Shown piece by piece: positions 17,101 through 24,789 of a DNA stretch of 38,504 bases. This DNA comes from Thermoplasmatota archaeon. GTDB taxonomy: Archaea; Thermoplasmatota; Thermoplasmata; Thermoplasmatales; Thermoplasmataceae. The position numbers and the translations under genes are program-made. The DNA is taken from positions 1 to 38,504 of the forward strand of contig JAMDAM010000022.1 in the NCBI GenBank assembly GCA_023484805.1, read 5' to 3'. The notes beneath the pieces were generated by a model. That model was not told where the DNA came from. It did not search any database and worked only from the letters and a program-made list of their open reading frames with translations. Each line of letters starts with the position of its first letter. The first letter of the stretch is position 1.

Positions 17101-19327
17101 TCCTGAGAACCATAAGCGACCTGGCTGCACAGTGCCTGAACCTCTGCTTGAAAACCTCTGTATTTATTATTGACCTCGATACCATATCCTCCAGGTTGCC
17201 CGAGCTTATCAGTGAGAGTTGTTCCCTTAGTGGTATCTTCTGTGGTGCAGTCAGCATGAATCCATCATCGGTAACGGTGATCCTTGTAGTTACCGAATAT
17301 GCATTGGAAAGCGCCTGAGCATACGCCCGGGAGAGAGCGTCATTTATCCTCCTTCCAAGGGGTATGTGGTATATTATGCTGTACAGGTTCTTCGAATCGA
17401 TATATCCTTCGACCAGAAGCTTCCTGTCCGTGGGAAGGTAAAAAGTAGCCTGTGTCCGGACATATGAGATCAGGCTGTTTGCCCCGTACTCGTCCAGCTT
17501 GTAATTCTCCATGAGCCACCTGACCGTTTCCTCCCCTTCCTTGATCCTTCTTGCAAGTTCCTCCCTGAATTTTCCAATGAGGACTCCAAGATCGTAGTTC
17601 CTGGGAAGCATCTCCCCTGTCCATGACGGTACCGTTGGCCTCATGCCGATTGCGTCCTTGACATTGACACGGTTGCCGCTCGACCTCACAAACATATAGG
17701 TTCTCGCACCGAGAACGAATACATCTCCATGCTTTAGGCGCTCCACGAATTTGTCGCTAAGCTGCCCAAGGTGCTTCCCCCTTTCATTCACAACCTGGTA
17801 GTCGGCCTCTTCCGGGATTGTCCCGACGTTCATGAAATAGATCATCCGGCTGCTTCTCTTCTTTCCAAACGTATTCTGTTCCTTGTCGTACCAGATTTTT
17901 GAATATATGGTGCTTTCCTCTATCTCTCCACTGAGATAGTTTATGGTTGACCGGTAATCTTCGATGTCAAGGTTCCTGAATGAATACGACCCCCTGATGA
18001 GGTTGTACGCTTCGTCGAATCCCCATACCTTCTCCAGGGACATTCCCACGATAACCTGGGAAAGGACATCCAGGGAGTTTTCAGGAATCACCACCTTGTC
18101 TATCTCGCGATCATAAGCAGCCTTTGTCAGGACAGCACACTCCATGAGGTCATCGAGATCGAAGACCAGGAACCTTCCCTTTGAGAGCTGGTTTATGCCA
18201 TGCCCCGAACGGCCTATGCGCTGAAGGCCCTTTGAGACGGACTTTGGACTGCCGATCTGCACCACGAGATCAATGTTTCCTATGTCAATCCCAAGTTCCA
18301 GTGAGGTGGACGTGATCACGCACTTCAACTCACCGTTCTTCAGTTTGTTCTCGACATCCAGCCTCGTTTCCTTGCCAAGTGAGGAATGATGAGCCTCGAT
18401 GCTCTCTATTCCCCTGGCCTTGAGCCGCATGGCAACGTGCTCGGTGCCGCTCCGTGTGTTGGTGAAAACAAGTGTGGTGGTGTGCTCGGAGATCAGGCCC
18501 GCAAGCACGTCATACATCTTGTCGTTGGCGACTTCATAGTTAGCCCTGCTGAGGTCCTTCACCGGCGTGATTGTGCTTAGATCCAGGAACTTCTTTGTGT
18601 CCACGTCAACAATCTCGAAGCTTCTGGGCTTTCCGGACTCGAACCCGCACAGATACTGCCCGATGACTTCCAGAGGAGCCTGGGTAGCCGATAGACCTAT
18701 CCTGACGAAGTGCCCGGCAATACCCTCCAGCCTTTCCAGGTTCAACGAAAGCAGGGTGCCCCTTTTCGTGGCGGAAACCTCGTGGATTTCATCGACTATT
18801 ACATACTTGAGGTCCCTGAATTTTTCCCTGAATTTTGGAGCGGACAGGGCAAGAGAAAATGATTCAGGGGTAGTTATGAGTATGTGAGGCGGCTTCCTGA
18901 GCATTTTTTGCCTCTCCGCCTGGGGAGTGTCTCCGGAACGGACTGATACGCGAATCTGGGGGAAACTGAAGTTGCTTTCCTTTGAAATTTCAGCAATCTC
19001 CGCAAGTGGCTTCTTCAGGTTCTTGTCGATATCATTGGCGAGCGCCTTTAGAGGGCTTATGTAAAGACAGTAAATCTTATCCTCAAGCGTTCCCCCTCTC
19101 GACATCAGGAAAAGCTCATTGAGTATTGACAGGAACCCCGTCATGGTTTTACCGGTTCCCGTTGGGCTGGATACAAGCACATTCATTTTTCTATGGATAA
19201 GGGGAATAGCCTTTTTCTGAGGCTCTGTGAGGCCGGTATAGTTGTTGTTGAACCATTTTGCTATTACCGGATCGAGAAAAGGTAACTCTTCCTCGACTCT
19301 ATAGGATAAGTCATGCACCTCTTCCAT
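14186..19327 (-). CDS. lhr: Very long Lhr-family ATP-dependent helicase
   Basis: The 1713-residue protein is a superfamily 2 helicase of the Lhr (large helicase-related) group, which acts in DNA or RNA repair. Motifs in order: TEPQKKA (Q, about 34-40), SSPTGTGKT (Walker A, 53-61), SPLKALAND (91-99), TTPES (152-156), VDEIH (178-182), GLSATQ (211-216), LVFTNTRSGTEH (286-297), TSTSLELGIDIG (339-350) and QRIGRSGHG (369-377). The winged-helix and beta-domain region of the Lhr core follows to about residue 850. Most archaeal Lhr proteins end near 850-950 residues. This one carries about 800 further residues that look like repeated winged-helix units, closer in size to full-length bacterial Lhr. TATTAAAC lies about 20-27 nt before the ATG. 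The frame is unbroken. Confidence 0.9.
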   Translation of the reverse strand: MEEVHDLSYRVEEELPFLDPVIAKWFNNNYTGLTEPQKKAIPLIHRKMNVLVSSPTGTGKTMTGFLSILNELFLMSRGGTLEDKIYCLYISPLKALANDIDKNLKKPLAEIAEISKESNFSFPQIRVSVRSGDTPQAERQKMLRKPPHILITTPESFSLALSAPKFREKFRDLKYVIVDEIHEVSATKRGTLLSLNLERLEGIAGHFVRIGLSATQAPLEVIGQYLCGFESGKPRSFEIVDVDTKKFLDLSTITPVKDLSRANYEVANDKMYDVLAGLISEHTTTLVFTNTRSGTEHVAMRLKARGIESIEAHHSSLGKETRLDVENKLKNGELKCVITSTSLELGIDIGNIDLVVQIGSPKSVSKGLQRIGRSGHGINQLSKGRFLVFDLDDLMECAVLTKAAYDREIDKVVIPENSLDVLSQVIVGMSLEKVWGFDEAYNLIRGSYSFRNLDIEDYRSTINYLSGEIEESTIYSKIWYDKEQNTFGKKRSSRMIYFMNVGTIPEEADYQVVNERGKHLGQLSDKFVERLKHGDVFVLGARTYMFVRSSGNRVNVKDAIGMRPTVPSWTGEMLPRNYDLGVLIGKFREELARRIKEGEETVRWLMENYKLDEYGANSLISYVRTQATFYLPTDRKLLVEGYIDSKNLYSIIYHIPLGRRINDALSRAYAQALSNAYSVTTRITVTDDGFMLTAPQKIPLREQLSLISSGNLEDMVSRSIINTEVFKQRFRHCAARSLMVLRKYKGYDISIVRQQLRSDKVLRSLESIKNFPVIKETYHEIMNDMMDVPRALLYVRNVIDRGQYGILDYREDTSPFSYGIILTGVSDIVLMEDRSKLLKELQSKIIDRVFGEQKIRFLFNDSKVVENYFRSKVPRIADEESYLAFADHFLYIDPFRDRFNSPFPYSDTDVNPITEKLIENGGIISAYVRSPLWASASNYGVLRRLFSKRVEITPDRRKLLDLCRGLTFNELKNRAEMHENDLKDELIRLESAFLLKRNIKSGTTAYSSTEFEREQWTEDDVEFCIRKILGSYGPLTLDEIMIRLPAESVNLEAITGKMVENGEVVLDYISPVFSKQYILKEDLDLMLGESRRDIQAERVKRLSSPVSSAREYFQLYGYASDKWSISARCKGFRDSDLMELIASGEVVSGRFVKHRTTYMSIRLAKTLNYLRYEKFTKEESDILMYVSQGYDSEKDLVKRSSLDIKIVRQILRILEYKLAISRDEGGRLRILFGDARSEGSVGYLIELFGPVTMNELSRTFWFHPEMEVKSAGIKPFYFNRELYYGNQGVVSDYGGSILVSIYDPVNMYLGRLYTRDIEFNSRLLTGGVEVADVQSDLRDNVLWIEEIQEIPGINRESILDAFVELKKNIGLDAVVIYDEKEIFSGVSEIKGFKRTGELIINSDAEVLEIGEEPLMKAAVGQFSRARPSEAILFNFLKERLLGIRSEIEANSLGITNTQLRNYFQSRLLFLFNGPYGVQAYAAMEAISLFRAMKNTKLSQDEERIISIVLDSNGASEEEILQNVRKNIPGVRSVIKNLYSRNILARDYNRKYVVVPERTGRYEAVDAILEFLLKEMMFFDREKFENVTGSEAGEEYTRIVEKLLSSGKVRKVIVTDERRVSYVSSRYRPEKKITAGNTVIFGPKDIIPLYFSSFIKRKLGVRNYFYLYMGELVTAFTGKKKGKVIEVTKIIGDRKNRETIRKEMNRMGYALTFR

Positions 19328-19427
19328 GTGTTAAATCCTTCTTTTAGTTTAATACGGTATTTAACCGTTTTGTAGATTCATGAAACGTTGCCAGGTTACG
19401 AGGATACGGCTGGCCCTGAACGTGTTG

Positions 19428-20528
19428 CTATCCCTGCCCGGACCTGAGATAACTTATCCTTGAGAGATTCCTGATCAGTGTCTGCACGTTTCTGTCTCCC
19501 GATCCAAGGCTGCCAAGGGCATCCCTGTAGAATTCAATGGCGACATCGTAATCGTGTACATTGACTGGTTTTGGAATGCCATCCTTGCCACCGAGGGCAA
19601 AGGAATATTTCACAGGGTCCTGGAAGGAGGGCGGCTCCCCATGGATAACCTCTGCCAGGTAGGAGAGTGCCCTGATCGTGGATTTGCCAACACCGTTGAT
19701 GTTCATCAGATCCATGAAATCTGACGGGCTGTATTCATATATCATTCTCAGCTTCTTCCAGTCCACGCTGCGATCAAGCCTGAGTTCCCGGGTCTCGCCT
19801 GAAAACCGGTCAAGTGTGCTCTGCCCTTCCTGTGCCACCCTTCTTCTGAGTGCCTCCGGGTCGTCACCTGCAACCTCAACCATGGAGTTCCTGTTACGCT
19901 CGCTGAGCCTGGTGGAAAGATCAAGCGACTCGGGGCGGTAGTCGAATGATGACACCCCGTTACGGGCGTCGTTTACCAGTTCCTGGCGACTGGACCAGAT
20001 CCAGTGATATCGCCTTGCCATCCTGATCCCCTGATCCATGCCCTGCTGTATTACCGCCCATTTTCCAGAACTATCAATGACTATGAACTGAAGATACAGG
20101 TCGTATCCATCCTGCAGGAGATTGTTATCTATCCTGGCTATGCTTTTGGCTTTACTGAGTATGCCGGGCACCTTGCTCTCCGATATATAACCGCTTCCGG
20201 CAAGATTGTCTGCCTCTGCCGATGCCCTTCCCATGCGCTCGCCCTTGCCGCCAATAACACGGATTGCTCCATCGTGCTTAACATAATATTCCTTGATGGC
20301 TGCAAGGGTTGCGGTAGTAGTTCCGCTGGAATTCCAGTCAAATCCGGTTACCAGAGAGAATGAGTGGAACCAGAATGGGTCGGACAGCTTCTCCAGAAGG
20401 GTATCCACCCCGTACTCCTGGATTATTATGTCACAGAGAGTTCCGCCAAGTTCCACCATCCTCTTGAAAAGATATTCCGGCGGATGCCCATAATGCAGCG
20501 GCAGAATGGAGGTGCCCCTTCTTTCCAT
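19428..20528 (-). CDS. DUF763 domain protein
   Basis: The 366-residue protein matches the DUF763 family. The N terminus MERRGTSILPLHYGHPPEYL, the DPFWFHSFSLVTGFDWNSSGT region and the GGKGERMG segment are diagnostic. A helix-hairpin-helix-like stretch near residues 275-290 (MNINGVGKSTIRALSY) suggests contact with DNA or RNA. The function of the family is unknown. A TTTATTATC element lies about 28 nt before the ATG, in the 44-nt spacer after rps27ae, so it can be transcribed separately from the ribosomal operon on the same strand. Confidence 0.85.
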   Translation of the reverse strand: MERRGTSILPLHYGHPPEYLFKRMVELGGTLCDIIIQEYGVDTLLEKLSDPFWFHSFSLVTGFDWNSSGTTTATLAAIKEYYVKHDGAIRVIGGKGERMGRASAEADNLAGSGYISESKVPGILSKAKSIARIDNNLLQDGYDLYLQFIVIDSSGKWAVIQQGMDQGIRMARRYHWIWSSRQELVNDARNGVSSFDYRPESLDLSTRLSERNRNSMVEVAGDDPEALRRRVAQEGQSTLDRFSGETRELRLDRSVDWKKLRMIYEYSPSDFMDLMNINGVGKSTIRALSYLAEVIHGEPPSFQDPVKYSFALGGKDGIPKPVNVHDYDVAIEFYRDALGSLGSGDRNVQTLIRNLSRISYLRSGQG

Positions 20529-20572
20529 GGATAATGATTCTTGAAATGATAATAAATTATCTCAAAAAATAG

Positions 20573-20725
20573 TTATTTTTTCTTGAATTCGGTGTATCCA
20601 CACTTCCCGCAGGTCAGCCTGTCCTCGTGTTCAGCGAGAAACGTACCAGGGCCGCACCGTGGGCAAAACCTTCTGAGTCTTGTGAGTTTTTCTCCTTCAA
20701 CTTTGTATAATTCTCTCTTCATCAT
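20573..20725 (-). CDS. rps27ae: Small ribosomal subunit protein eS31 (S27ae)
   Basis: This 50-residue zinc-ribbon protein of the small ribosomal subunit has ligands Cys21/Cys24 in CPRCGPG and Cys39/Cys42 in CGKCGY, with the typical basic LTRLRRF before the first pair and a lysine tail. Two adjacent ATG codons (20725 and 20722) are possible starts; both give the same protein except for one Met. It begins one nucleotide after the rps24e stop, the usual archaeal order, and is the last gene of the operon. Confidence 0.95.
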   Translation of the reverse strand: MMKRELYKVEGEKLTRLRRFCPRCGPGTFLAEHEDRLTCGKCGYTEFKKK

Positions 20726-20726
20726 T

Positions 20727-21029
20727 TTATTCACTTGCCGCTTTCTGTTTAAGCCCGTTCCTGATGAGCTCGTAGTCAGGTTCGTACAGCATTGCGCTTT
20801 CCGTGTTCTGGTAAATCTTGGAGTAGCCTATGAGTTCCCTCTTGCCTGCCTCCTGCTTCAAAGCGTCAACTATCACGAGATCCTTTTTCGATCCTGTGTT
20901 CTTGGCTATGAGGTCCCTCACCGATTCCCTGCTTGGTGACCCGCTGCCGGTATAAATGATCCTGTATCGTATCTCCTTCCTTTTCAGCAGCACGTTCTCC
21001 CTTGTCGATTCTATCTTGATTTCAGTCAT
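20727..21029 (-). CDS. rps24e: Small ribosomal subunit protein eS24
   Basis: The 100-residue protein matches archaeal S24e, with the N-terminal strand pattern [18 protein letters not shown], then [15 protein letters not shown] and [17 protein letters not shown] near the end. It binds the small subunit rRNA. Its start overlaps the dephospho-CoA kinase stop by 4 nt, and its stop is one nucleotide from rps27ae, so expression is coupled through the operon. Confidence 0.95.
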   Translation of the reverse strand: MTEIKIESTRENVLLKRKEIRYRIIYTGSGSPSRESVRDLIAKNTGSKKDLVIVDALKQEAGKRELIGYSKIYQNTESAMLYEPDYELIRNGLKQKAASE

Positions 21030-21529
21030 TGCAGTTTCATCCTCTCAACGAGTCTATTTACAGTACCTTTAATATCAGGGTTAATGTCTATACAGCCAAG
21101 CCCCCTGTCAGGGATGCCGTAAGCAACAACTGTATCAAAGCCTGAATAATAAATTATTGGTATCACTGCCAGATCCTCTTCCCCGTGTACCTCAATCCTG
21201 CCACCCGTTCCCCTCCGTATCAGTCTGCCGATTAAATTGAACAGTTCAAGCGATATGGTTCCGGGATCATTCACCACTTCCATTGACCCTTCAATGTGAG
21301 CAAAATTTCTGTGCTCGTTCCTCTTTGTCTTCAGGTCAACGACTTCCATGAAGAGTTTTATTCCAGCATCCTTGAGGCGCTCGGTTGTCACATCGCCCAC
21401 TGCTATTATTCTTTTAGTTCCGGACTTCTGTATCAATTCCTCAAGGGAGCAGATGTTATAGCTGTTTGCCGCAATCTCTGAACGCAGGTCCTCAGTTATG
21501 ATGTACTTACTGCCGGACTTTGATGGCAT
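21026..21529 (-). CDS. GTP-dependent dephospho-CoA kinase (DUF359)
   Basis: The 167-residue protein is a DUF359-family member. This family was shown in Thermococcus to be the archaeal dephospho-CoA kinase that uses GTP in the last step of CoA synthesis. Signature stretches are VGDVTTERL, FMEVVDLKTKRNEHRN, VNDPGTIS, VHGEEDLAVIP and YGIPDRGLG. Its start overlaps the end of spt4 by 23 nt and its stop overlaps rps24e, so a CoA enzyme is embedded in a transcription/translation operon, an arrangement that recurs in euryarchaea. The operon context and motifs agree. Confidence 0.9.
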   Translation of the reverse strand: MPSKSGSKYIITEDLRSEIAANSYNICSLEELIQKSGTKRIIAVGDVTTERLKDAGIKLFMEVVDLKTKRNEHRNFAHIEGSMEVVNDPGTISLELFNLIGRLIRRGTGGRIEVHGEEDLAVIPIIYYSGFDTVVAYGIPDRGLGCIDINPDIKGTVNRLVERMKLQ

Positions 21530-21701
21530 ACATACCTTCAGAAGTTATGCCCGCCCGCTCGGCCACTATGGAATTCTTATGTTCCTTTATATAGAGGAAT
21601 CCACTCCAATCCGAGGTCAGCTTCTCCTCTGGATGGGAGATGCACACCTTCTCTGCAGTCAGTCTCTTGCACTTCTTGCATGCCTTAAGTGTTATCTTCA
21701 T
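21507..21701 (-). CDS. spt4: Transcription elongation factor Spt4 (RpoE'')
   Basis: The 64-residue protein is the archaeal Spt4, partner of Spt5 in a processivity clamp on RNA polymerase. The zinc site reads Cys8-x2-Cys11 (ACKKC) and Cys20-x2-His23 (CISH), so the fourth ligand appears to be His rather than Cys. The core SDWSGFLYI matches the family. I chose the ATG at 21701. A GTG at 21710 that overlaps the rpo7 TGA would add three residues and cannot be excluded. It sits between rpo7 and dephospho-CoA kinase with overlaps on the downstream side. Confidence 0.92.
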   Translation of the reverse strand: MKITLKACKKCKRLTAEKVCISHPEEKLTSDWSGFLYIKEHKNSIVAERAGITSEGMYAIKVRQ

Positions 21702-21706
21702 CTTAA

Positions 21707-22294
21707 TCACTGATTCTTGTTATTTCTGGCCTTCTCGAGCCACTCAAGCTTGCCCAGCCCCATCTGTTTCATTGTGAGCCCGATCTGGCTGTCCCTAATT
21801 GATGATGAGTTTAGGTTCATGGCAACAATCCTTACCCTGACCCTGTCACCGATCTTAAGGTCTCTCTTCGTATCCTTTCCTATAAACCTCTGGTTCGCCA
21901 TATCCTTGTCTATCCTGTCATCCATTATCTGGCTGATGTGAAGCAACCCGTCAAAGGGACCTATCCTGACAAATGCCCCGAATTCCTTGACTGATACAAC
22001 AACACCATCTATGATTTCGTGCATTTCTGGATAATAGGCGATAGCCTTGTACTTGATTGTCTGGTAGACTCCACCGTCCCCGTGAACTATTGCTCCTTCC
22101 CCCACCGGCTTGACATCTACTATGGATACAACGTAGCACTTTCCCGGATTCTTCTGCGTCTCACCTTCGTCAACATCAATAAGTTTCCCCTCAATGGTTT
22201 CCCTCGCGACACGCATTATGGATTCATTGTAGTCATTGCTGAGCATCTCAGGCGGGATTCTCGCAATATTCTCATCTTCAATCATTATATACAT
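21707..22294 (-). CDS. rpo7: RNA polymerase subunit Rpo7 (E')
   Basis: The 195-residue protein is archaeal Rpo7, half of the Rpo4/7 stalk that helps open promoters and binds nascent RNA. The N-terminal tip domain starts MYIMIEDENIARIPPEML. The S1 OB fold (about residues 95-175) contains GVVVSVKEFGAFVRIGPFDG and LLHISQI. An ATG four codons inside is possible, but the family begins at MY, so I keep 22294. It leads the operon rpo7-spt4-kinase-rps24e-rps27ae. A weak TTTAAGTTAGG about 30-40 nt upstream may be its TATA box. Confidence 0.95.
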   Translation of the reverse strand: MYIMIEDENIARIPPEMLSNDYNESIMRVARETIEGKLIDVDEGETQKNPGKCYVVSIVDVKPVGEGAIVHGDGGVYQTIKYKAIAYYPEMHEIIDGVVVSVKEFGAFVRIGPFDGLLHISQIMDDRIDKDMANQRFIGKDTKRDLKIGDRVRVRIVAMNLNSSSIRDSQIGLTMKQMGLGKLEWLEKARNNKNQ

Positions 22295-22581
22295 TCAAGA
22301 CACCATTCCACGACATTCAGAACCTAACTTAAACCATGCTCCAGAACCGTACAAATTGCAACCAGCCATACTCAACCTACTGCGGAACGTCATCGGTGAA
22401 ACTACGGCGGATAAGGCAATTCCGGTCCCTACCCAAATGGGCATTTATTAGTGATGTTAATGTTAACTATTAACCTTATGGTGGGTCAGCGCATCAGGCA
22501 ACGGCACTCTGCATCGCCCCATCAGCATTCCATGGCAGGTATTCCGCAATCTATAATTACAATTTTGCCTATACATACAGC
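22295..22581. other. Intergenic region between rpo7 and acyl-CoA dehydrogenase
   Basis: This 287-bp divergent spacer holds the weak rpo7 promoter on the left and ATCTATAATTAC (22550-22561), the probable TATA region of the acyl-CoA dehydrogenase, on the right. In the middle, 22456-22474 contains GTTAATGTTAACTATTAAC, where GTTAA/TTAAC half-sites form overlapping inverted repeats that could bind a regulator. I see no tRNA or ORF in it. Confidence 0.4.
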
Positions 22582-23739
22582 ATGCTTGAACTTTCAGAAA
22601 GCGATACTTACAGGGATCTGAGAGACGCAGTCAGGTCGTTTGTCAGAAAAGAGGTGTTTCCTGCAGCAACAGAAATGGACAGAAACGACCATTTTCCCAC
22701 TGAACTTTTCAGGAAGATGGGAAAGCTCGGCTATCTTGGCATTACCATTCCAGAAGAGTACGGGGGGTCCGGCATGGATTATCGTGCCCAGGCAATTGTG
22801 GAAGAGGAACTCGGATATGCATCTGCTTCCCTGGGATTGTCTTACGGTGCTCACAGTAACCTGTGCCTTGACAACCTGTTCAGGAATGGGACAGAATTCA
22901 TGAGAAGGGAATACGTCCCCAAGTTGGCAAGTGGTGAGTGGATAGGTTCCCTTGCGCTTACAGAGCCCGGATCCGGATCAGATGCCCTTGCCATGAAGAC
23001 AACTGCGAAGGTTGCCGGAAAGGATTACGTTGTGACGGGCAGCAAAACCCTGATTACAAACGCACCGTATGCCGATCTTTTCCTGGCGTACGCAAGAACC
23101 GGTGATGCATACACCCCATTCGTGATACTAAGCACCGATAAGGGCTTTTCAAGGGGAGCAAAATTTGACAAGATGGGGATGAGGGGATCGCCCACAGGCG
23201 AAGTATTCTTTGATTCCATAATGTTGCCGGAAGATCGTGTAGTGGGAAAAGCAGGGAGTGGAAAGGATATTATTATGAGCGGACTCAACTCGGAGAGGGT
23301 GATTCTTTCCTTCATATTCATCGGCCTTGCAAGAAGGGCAATAGACCTTTCTGTCAGGTATAGCATGCAACGGAAGCAGAGCGGAAAATACCTTTACGAA
23401 TTTGAGATGATACAAGAAAAACTGGCTGTCATGTATACCAGATACGAGGCGGGCCGCCTCCTTGCCATGAAGGCACTGAGCAAATTGGAAAAGGACAGGA
23501 TGGACGCAATGTCTGCTGCTACCGCGATCTACTATGTTGCTGAATCTGCAGAACAGATAGCCCGTGAAGCCATACAGATACACGGAGGCTATGGCTATGT
23601 GAAGGATTTTGAAGTTGAACGCTTACTGAGGGATGCGATCCTGGGACAGATAGGAGCCGGAACAACGGAAATAAGAAAGAAATTGATATCGTCCGGCCTG
23701 ATTAAAAACTATATGAGTCAAGACAGGATGCCGGACTGA
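22582..23739 (+). CDS. Acyl-CoA dehydrogenase, isovaleryl-/long-chain type
   Basis: The 385-residue flavoenzyme introduces the trans-2 double bond into acyl-CoA. Signatures are GYLGITIPEEYGGSGM, LALTEPGSGSDA, KMGMRGSPTGEVFF and AIQIHGGYGYVKDF. The catalytic Glu of medium-chain enzymes near the C terminus is replaced here (GAGTTEIRK). Glu238 in SGLNSERVIL occupies the helix-G position that is catalytic in isovaleryl-CoA and long-chain enzymes, so branched-chain or long-chain substrates are likely. The thiolase/dehydrogenase pair at 34.7-36.7 kb could act downstream. Nmd3 begins only 3 nt after its stop. Electron transfer flavoprotein is not in the window. Confidence 0.92.
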   Translation: MLELSESDTYRDLRDAVRSFVRKEVFPAATEMDRNDHFPTELFRKMGKLGYLGITIPEEYGGSGMDYRAQAIVEEELGYASASLGLSYGAHSNLCLDNLFRNGTEFMRREYVPKLASGEWIGSLALTEPGSGSDALAMKTTAKVAGKDYVVTGSKTLITNAPYADLFLAYARTGDAYTPFVILSTDKGFSRGAKFDKMGMRGSPTGEVFFDSIMLPEDRVVGKAGSGKDIIMSGLNSERVILSFIFIGLARRAIDLSVRYSMQRKQSGKYLYEFEMIQEKLAVMYTRYEAGRLLAMKALSKLEKDRMDAMSAATAIYYVAESAEQIAREAIQIHGGYGYVKDFEVERLLRDAILGQIGAGTTEIRKKLISSGLIKNYMSQDRMPD

Positions 23740-23742
23740 CTT

Positions 23743-24747
23743 ATGAAATGTATTATCTGCGGTGAAAAGGATTCTGTGGAGAGAGGGCTCTGCGAGGATT
23801 GCCTTTTCAAGTCAGTAAGCATCACCTTTGACGCTTCCGAGGACATAGTGATATGCCCTAAATGTGGTGGAATAAAGATTGGAAAGCGGTGGCACTACAG
23901 GAATAAAGAGCATGAGATGCAGAAGAGGATAGAATCAAAGGTAAACCTGAGAGGGATAGACGGAAAAACTGCCAGCGTCTCTTTCAGCGACTTTGACATG
24001 GCTACAGATGACAGAATAGAATTTGAGGCAGAGATCGAGTCTTCTTCAGGTCTGAAACACACTTTTCCAGGTGAAGTTCATCTCAAGAAGCTCCTCAACA
24101 GCTGCCCGGAATGCAACAAGAAGACAGGGTCATACTATGAAGCCATCGTACAGATCAGGTCTTCCTTCGGCGAATACGACAGTTCCATTGATGAGGTTGT
24201 TTCCGAAGCCATTGCCATTGAAAACAACCTGGAGAAGGAGCATAGCAATTCCTTCATCTCAAAAATAGAGAAGAAGCCGGAAGGGATTGACATATATCTC
24301 GGCAGGAAAACTGATGCCGCACAGATCACAAAGGCAATAACGGATAGGAGACCGTCGAGCCTCATCGTAACAAAGAGTCTTGCCGGAAGGCGTGAGGGAG
24401 AGGATTTCAACCGCTACACCTACGGAATCAGGATTCTTGGGCTGACCGAGGGTTCAGTTATCTCCATGAAGGATGGGACATACATAGTAAGGGCGATACA
24501 TAAGGAGAATACGAGGCTGCTTAACACAGAAACCGGGAAGGAAAAGATTGTGAAGTCAGAAACGCTCTTCAGGAATGACTACAGGGTAGTGGAGAGAAAA
24601 ATACGGAAGAGAAAATTCATAGTTGTTTCCAGAAATGGTGAGGAAGTTGAGGTAATGGACCCTGAAAACTTCGTGGTTTCCACAGTCAGGGGAAAGTTTT
24701 CAGGAAATGAGATAGAACTTTACTCCTACGAAGGCCGCCTGTATTAG
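23743..24747 (+). CDS. nmd3: Nmd3-family ribosome biogenesis protein
   Basis: The 334-residue protein is an archaeal Nmd3, related to the eukaryotic large-subunit export adaptor. In archaea it is thought to act in large-subunit maturation. The N terminus has paired zinc sites Cys3/Cys6 and Cys17/Cys20, then Cys38/Cys41 (CPKCGGIKIG) with the following W50, and another pair in CPECNKKTG. The middle section is the OB/SH3-like region (ITDRRPSSLIVTKSLAGRREG). The archaeal length fits. It follows the acyl-CoA dehydrogenase by 3 nt, an odd functional pairing that is probably just shared transcription. Confidence 0.9.
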   Translation: MKCIICGEKDSVERGLCEDCLFKSVSITFDASEDIVICPKCGGIKIGKRWHYRNKEHEMQKRIESKVNLRGIDGKTASVSFSDFDMATDDRIEFEAEIESSSGLKHTFPGEVHLKKLLNSCPECNKKTGSYYEAIVQIRSSFGEYDSSIDEVVSEAIAIENNLEKEHSNSFISKIEKKPEGIDIYLGRKTDAAQITKAITDRRPSSLIVTKSLAGRREGEDFNRYTYGIRILGLTEGSVISMKDGTYIVRAIHKENTRLLNTETGKEKIVKSETLFRNDYRVVERKIRKRKFIVVSRNGEEVEVMDPENFVVSTVRGKFSGNEIELYSYEGRLY

Positions 24748-24789
24748 ACAACCGCCAAGGTTAATATTTGTACGGAACATCCTTGGACC

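Noticed and set aside
15343-17624. Open frames antisense to or out of phase with lhr
   Set aside because: They overlap a long conserved helicase frame, lack start signals, and have compositions expected of shadow frames.
22281-22294. TATA-like TATATAAT at the beginning of rpo7
   Set aside because: It lies inside the first codons; a start 25 nt further down would remove the conserved MY...RIPP N terminus of Rpo7.
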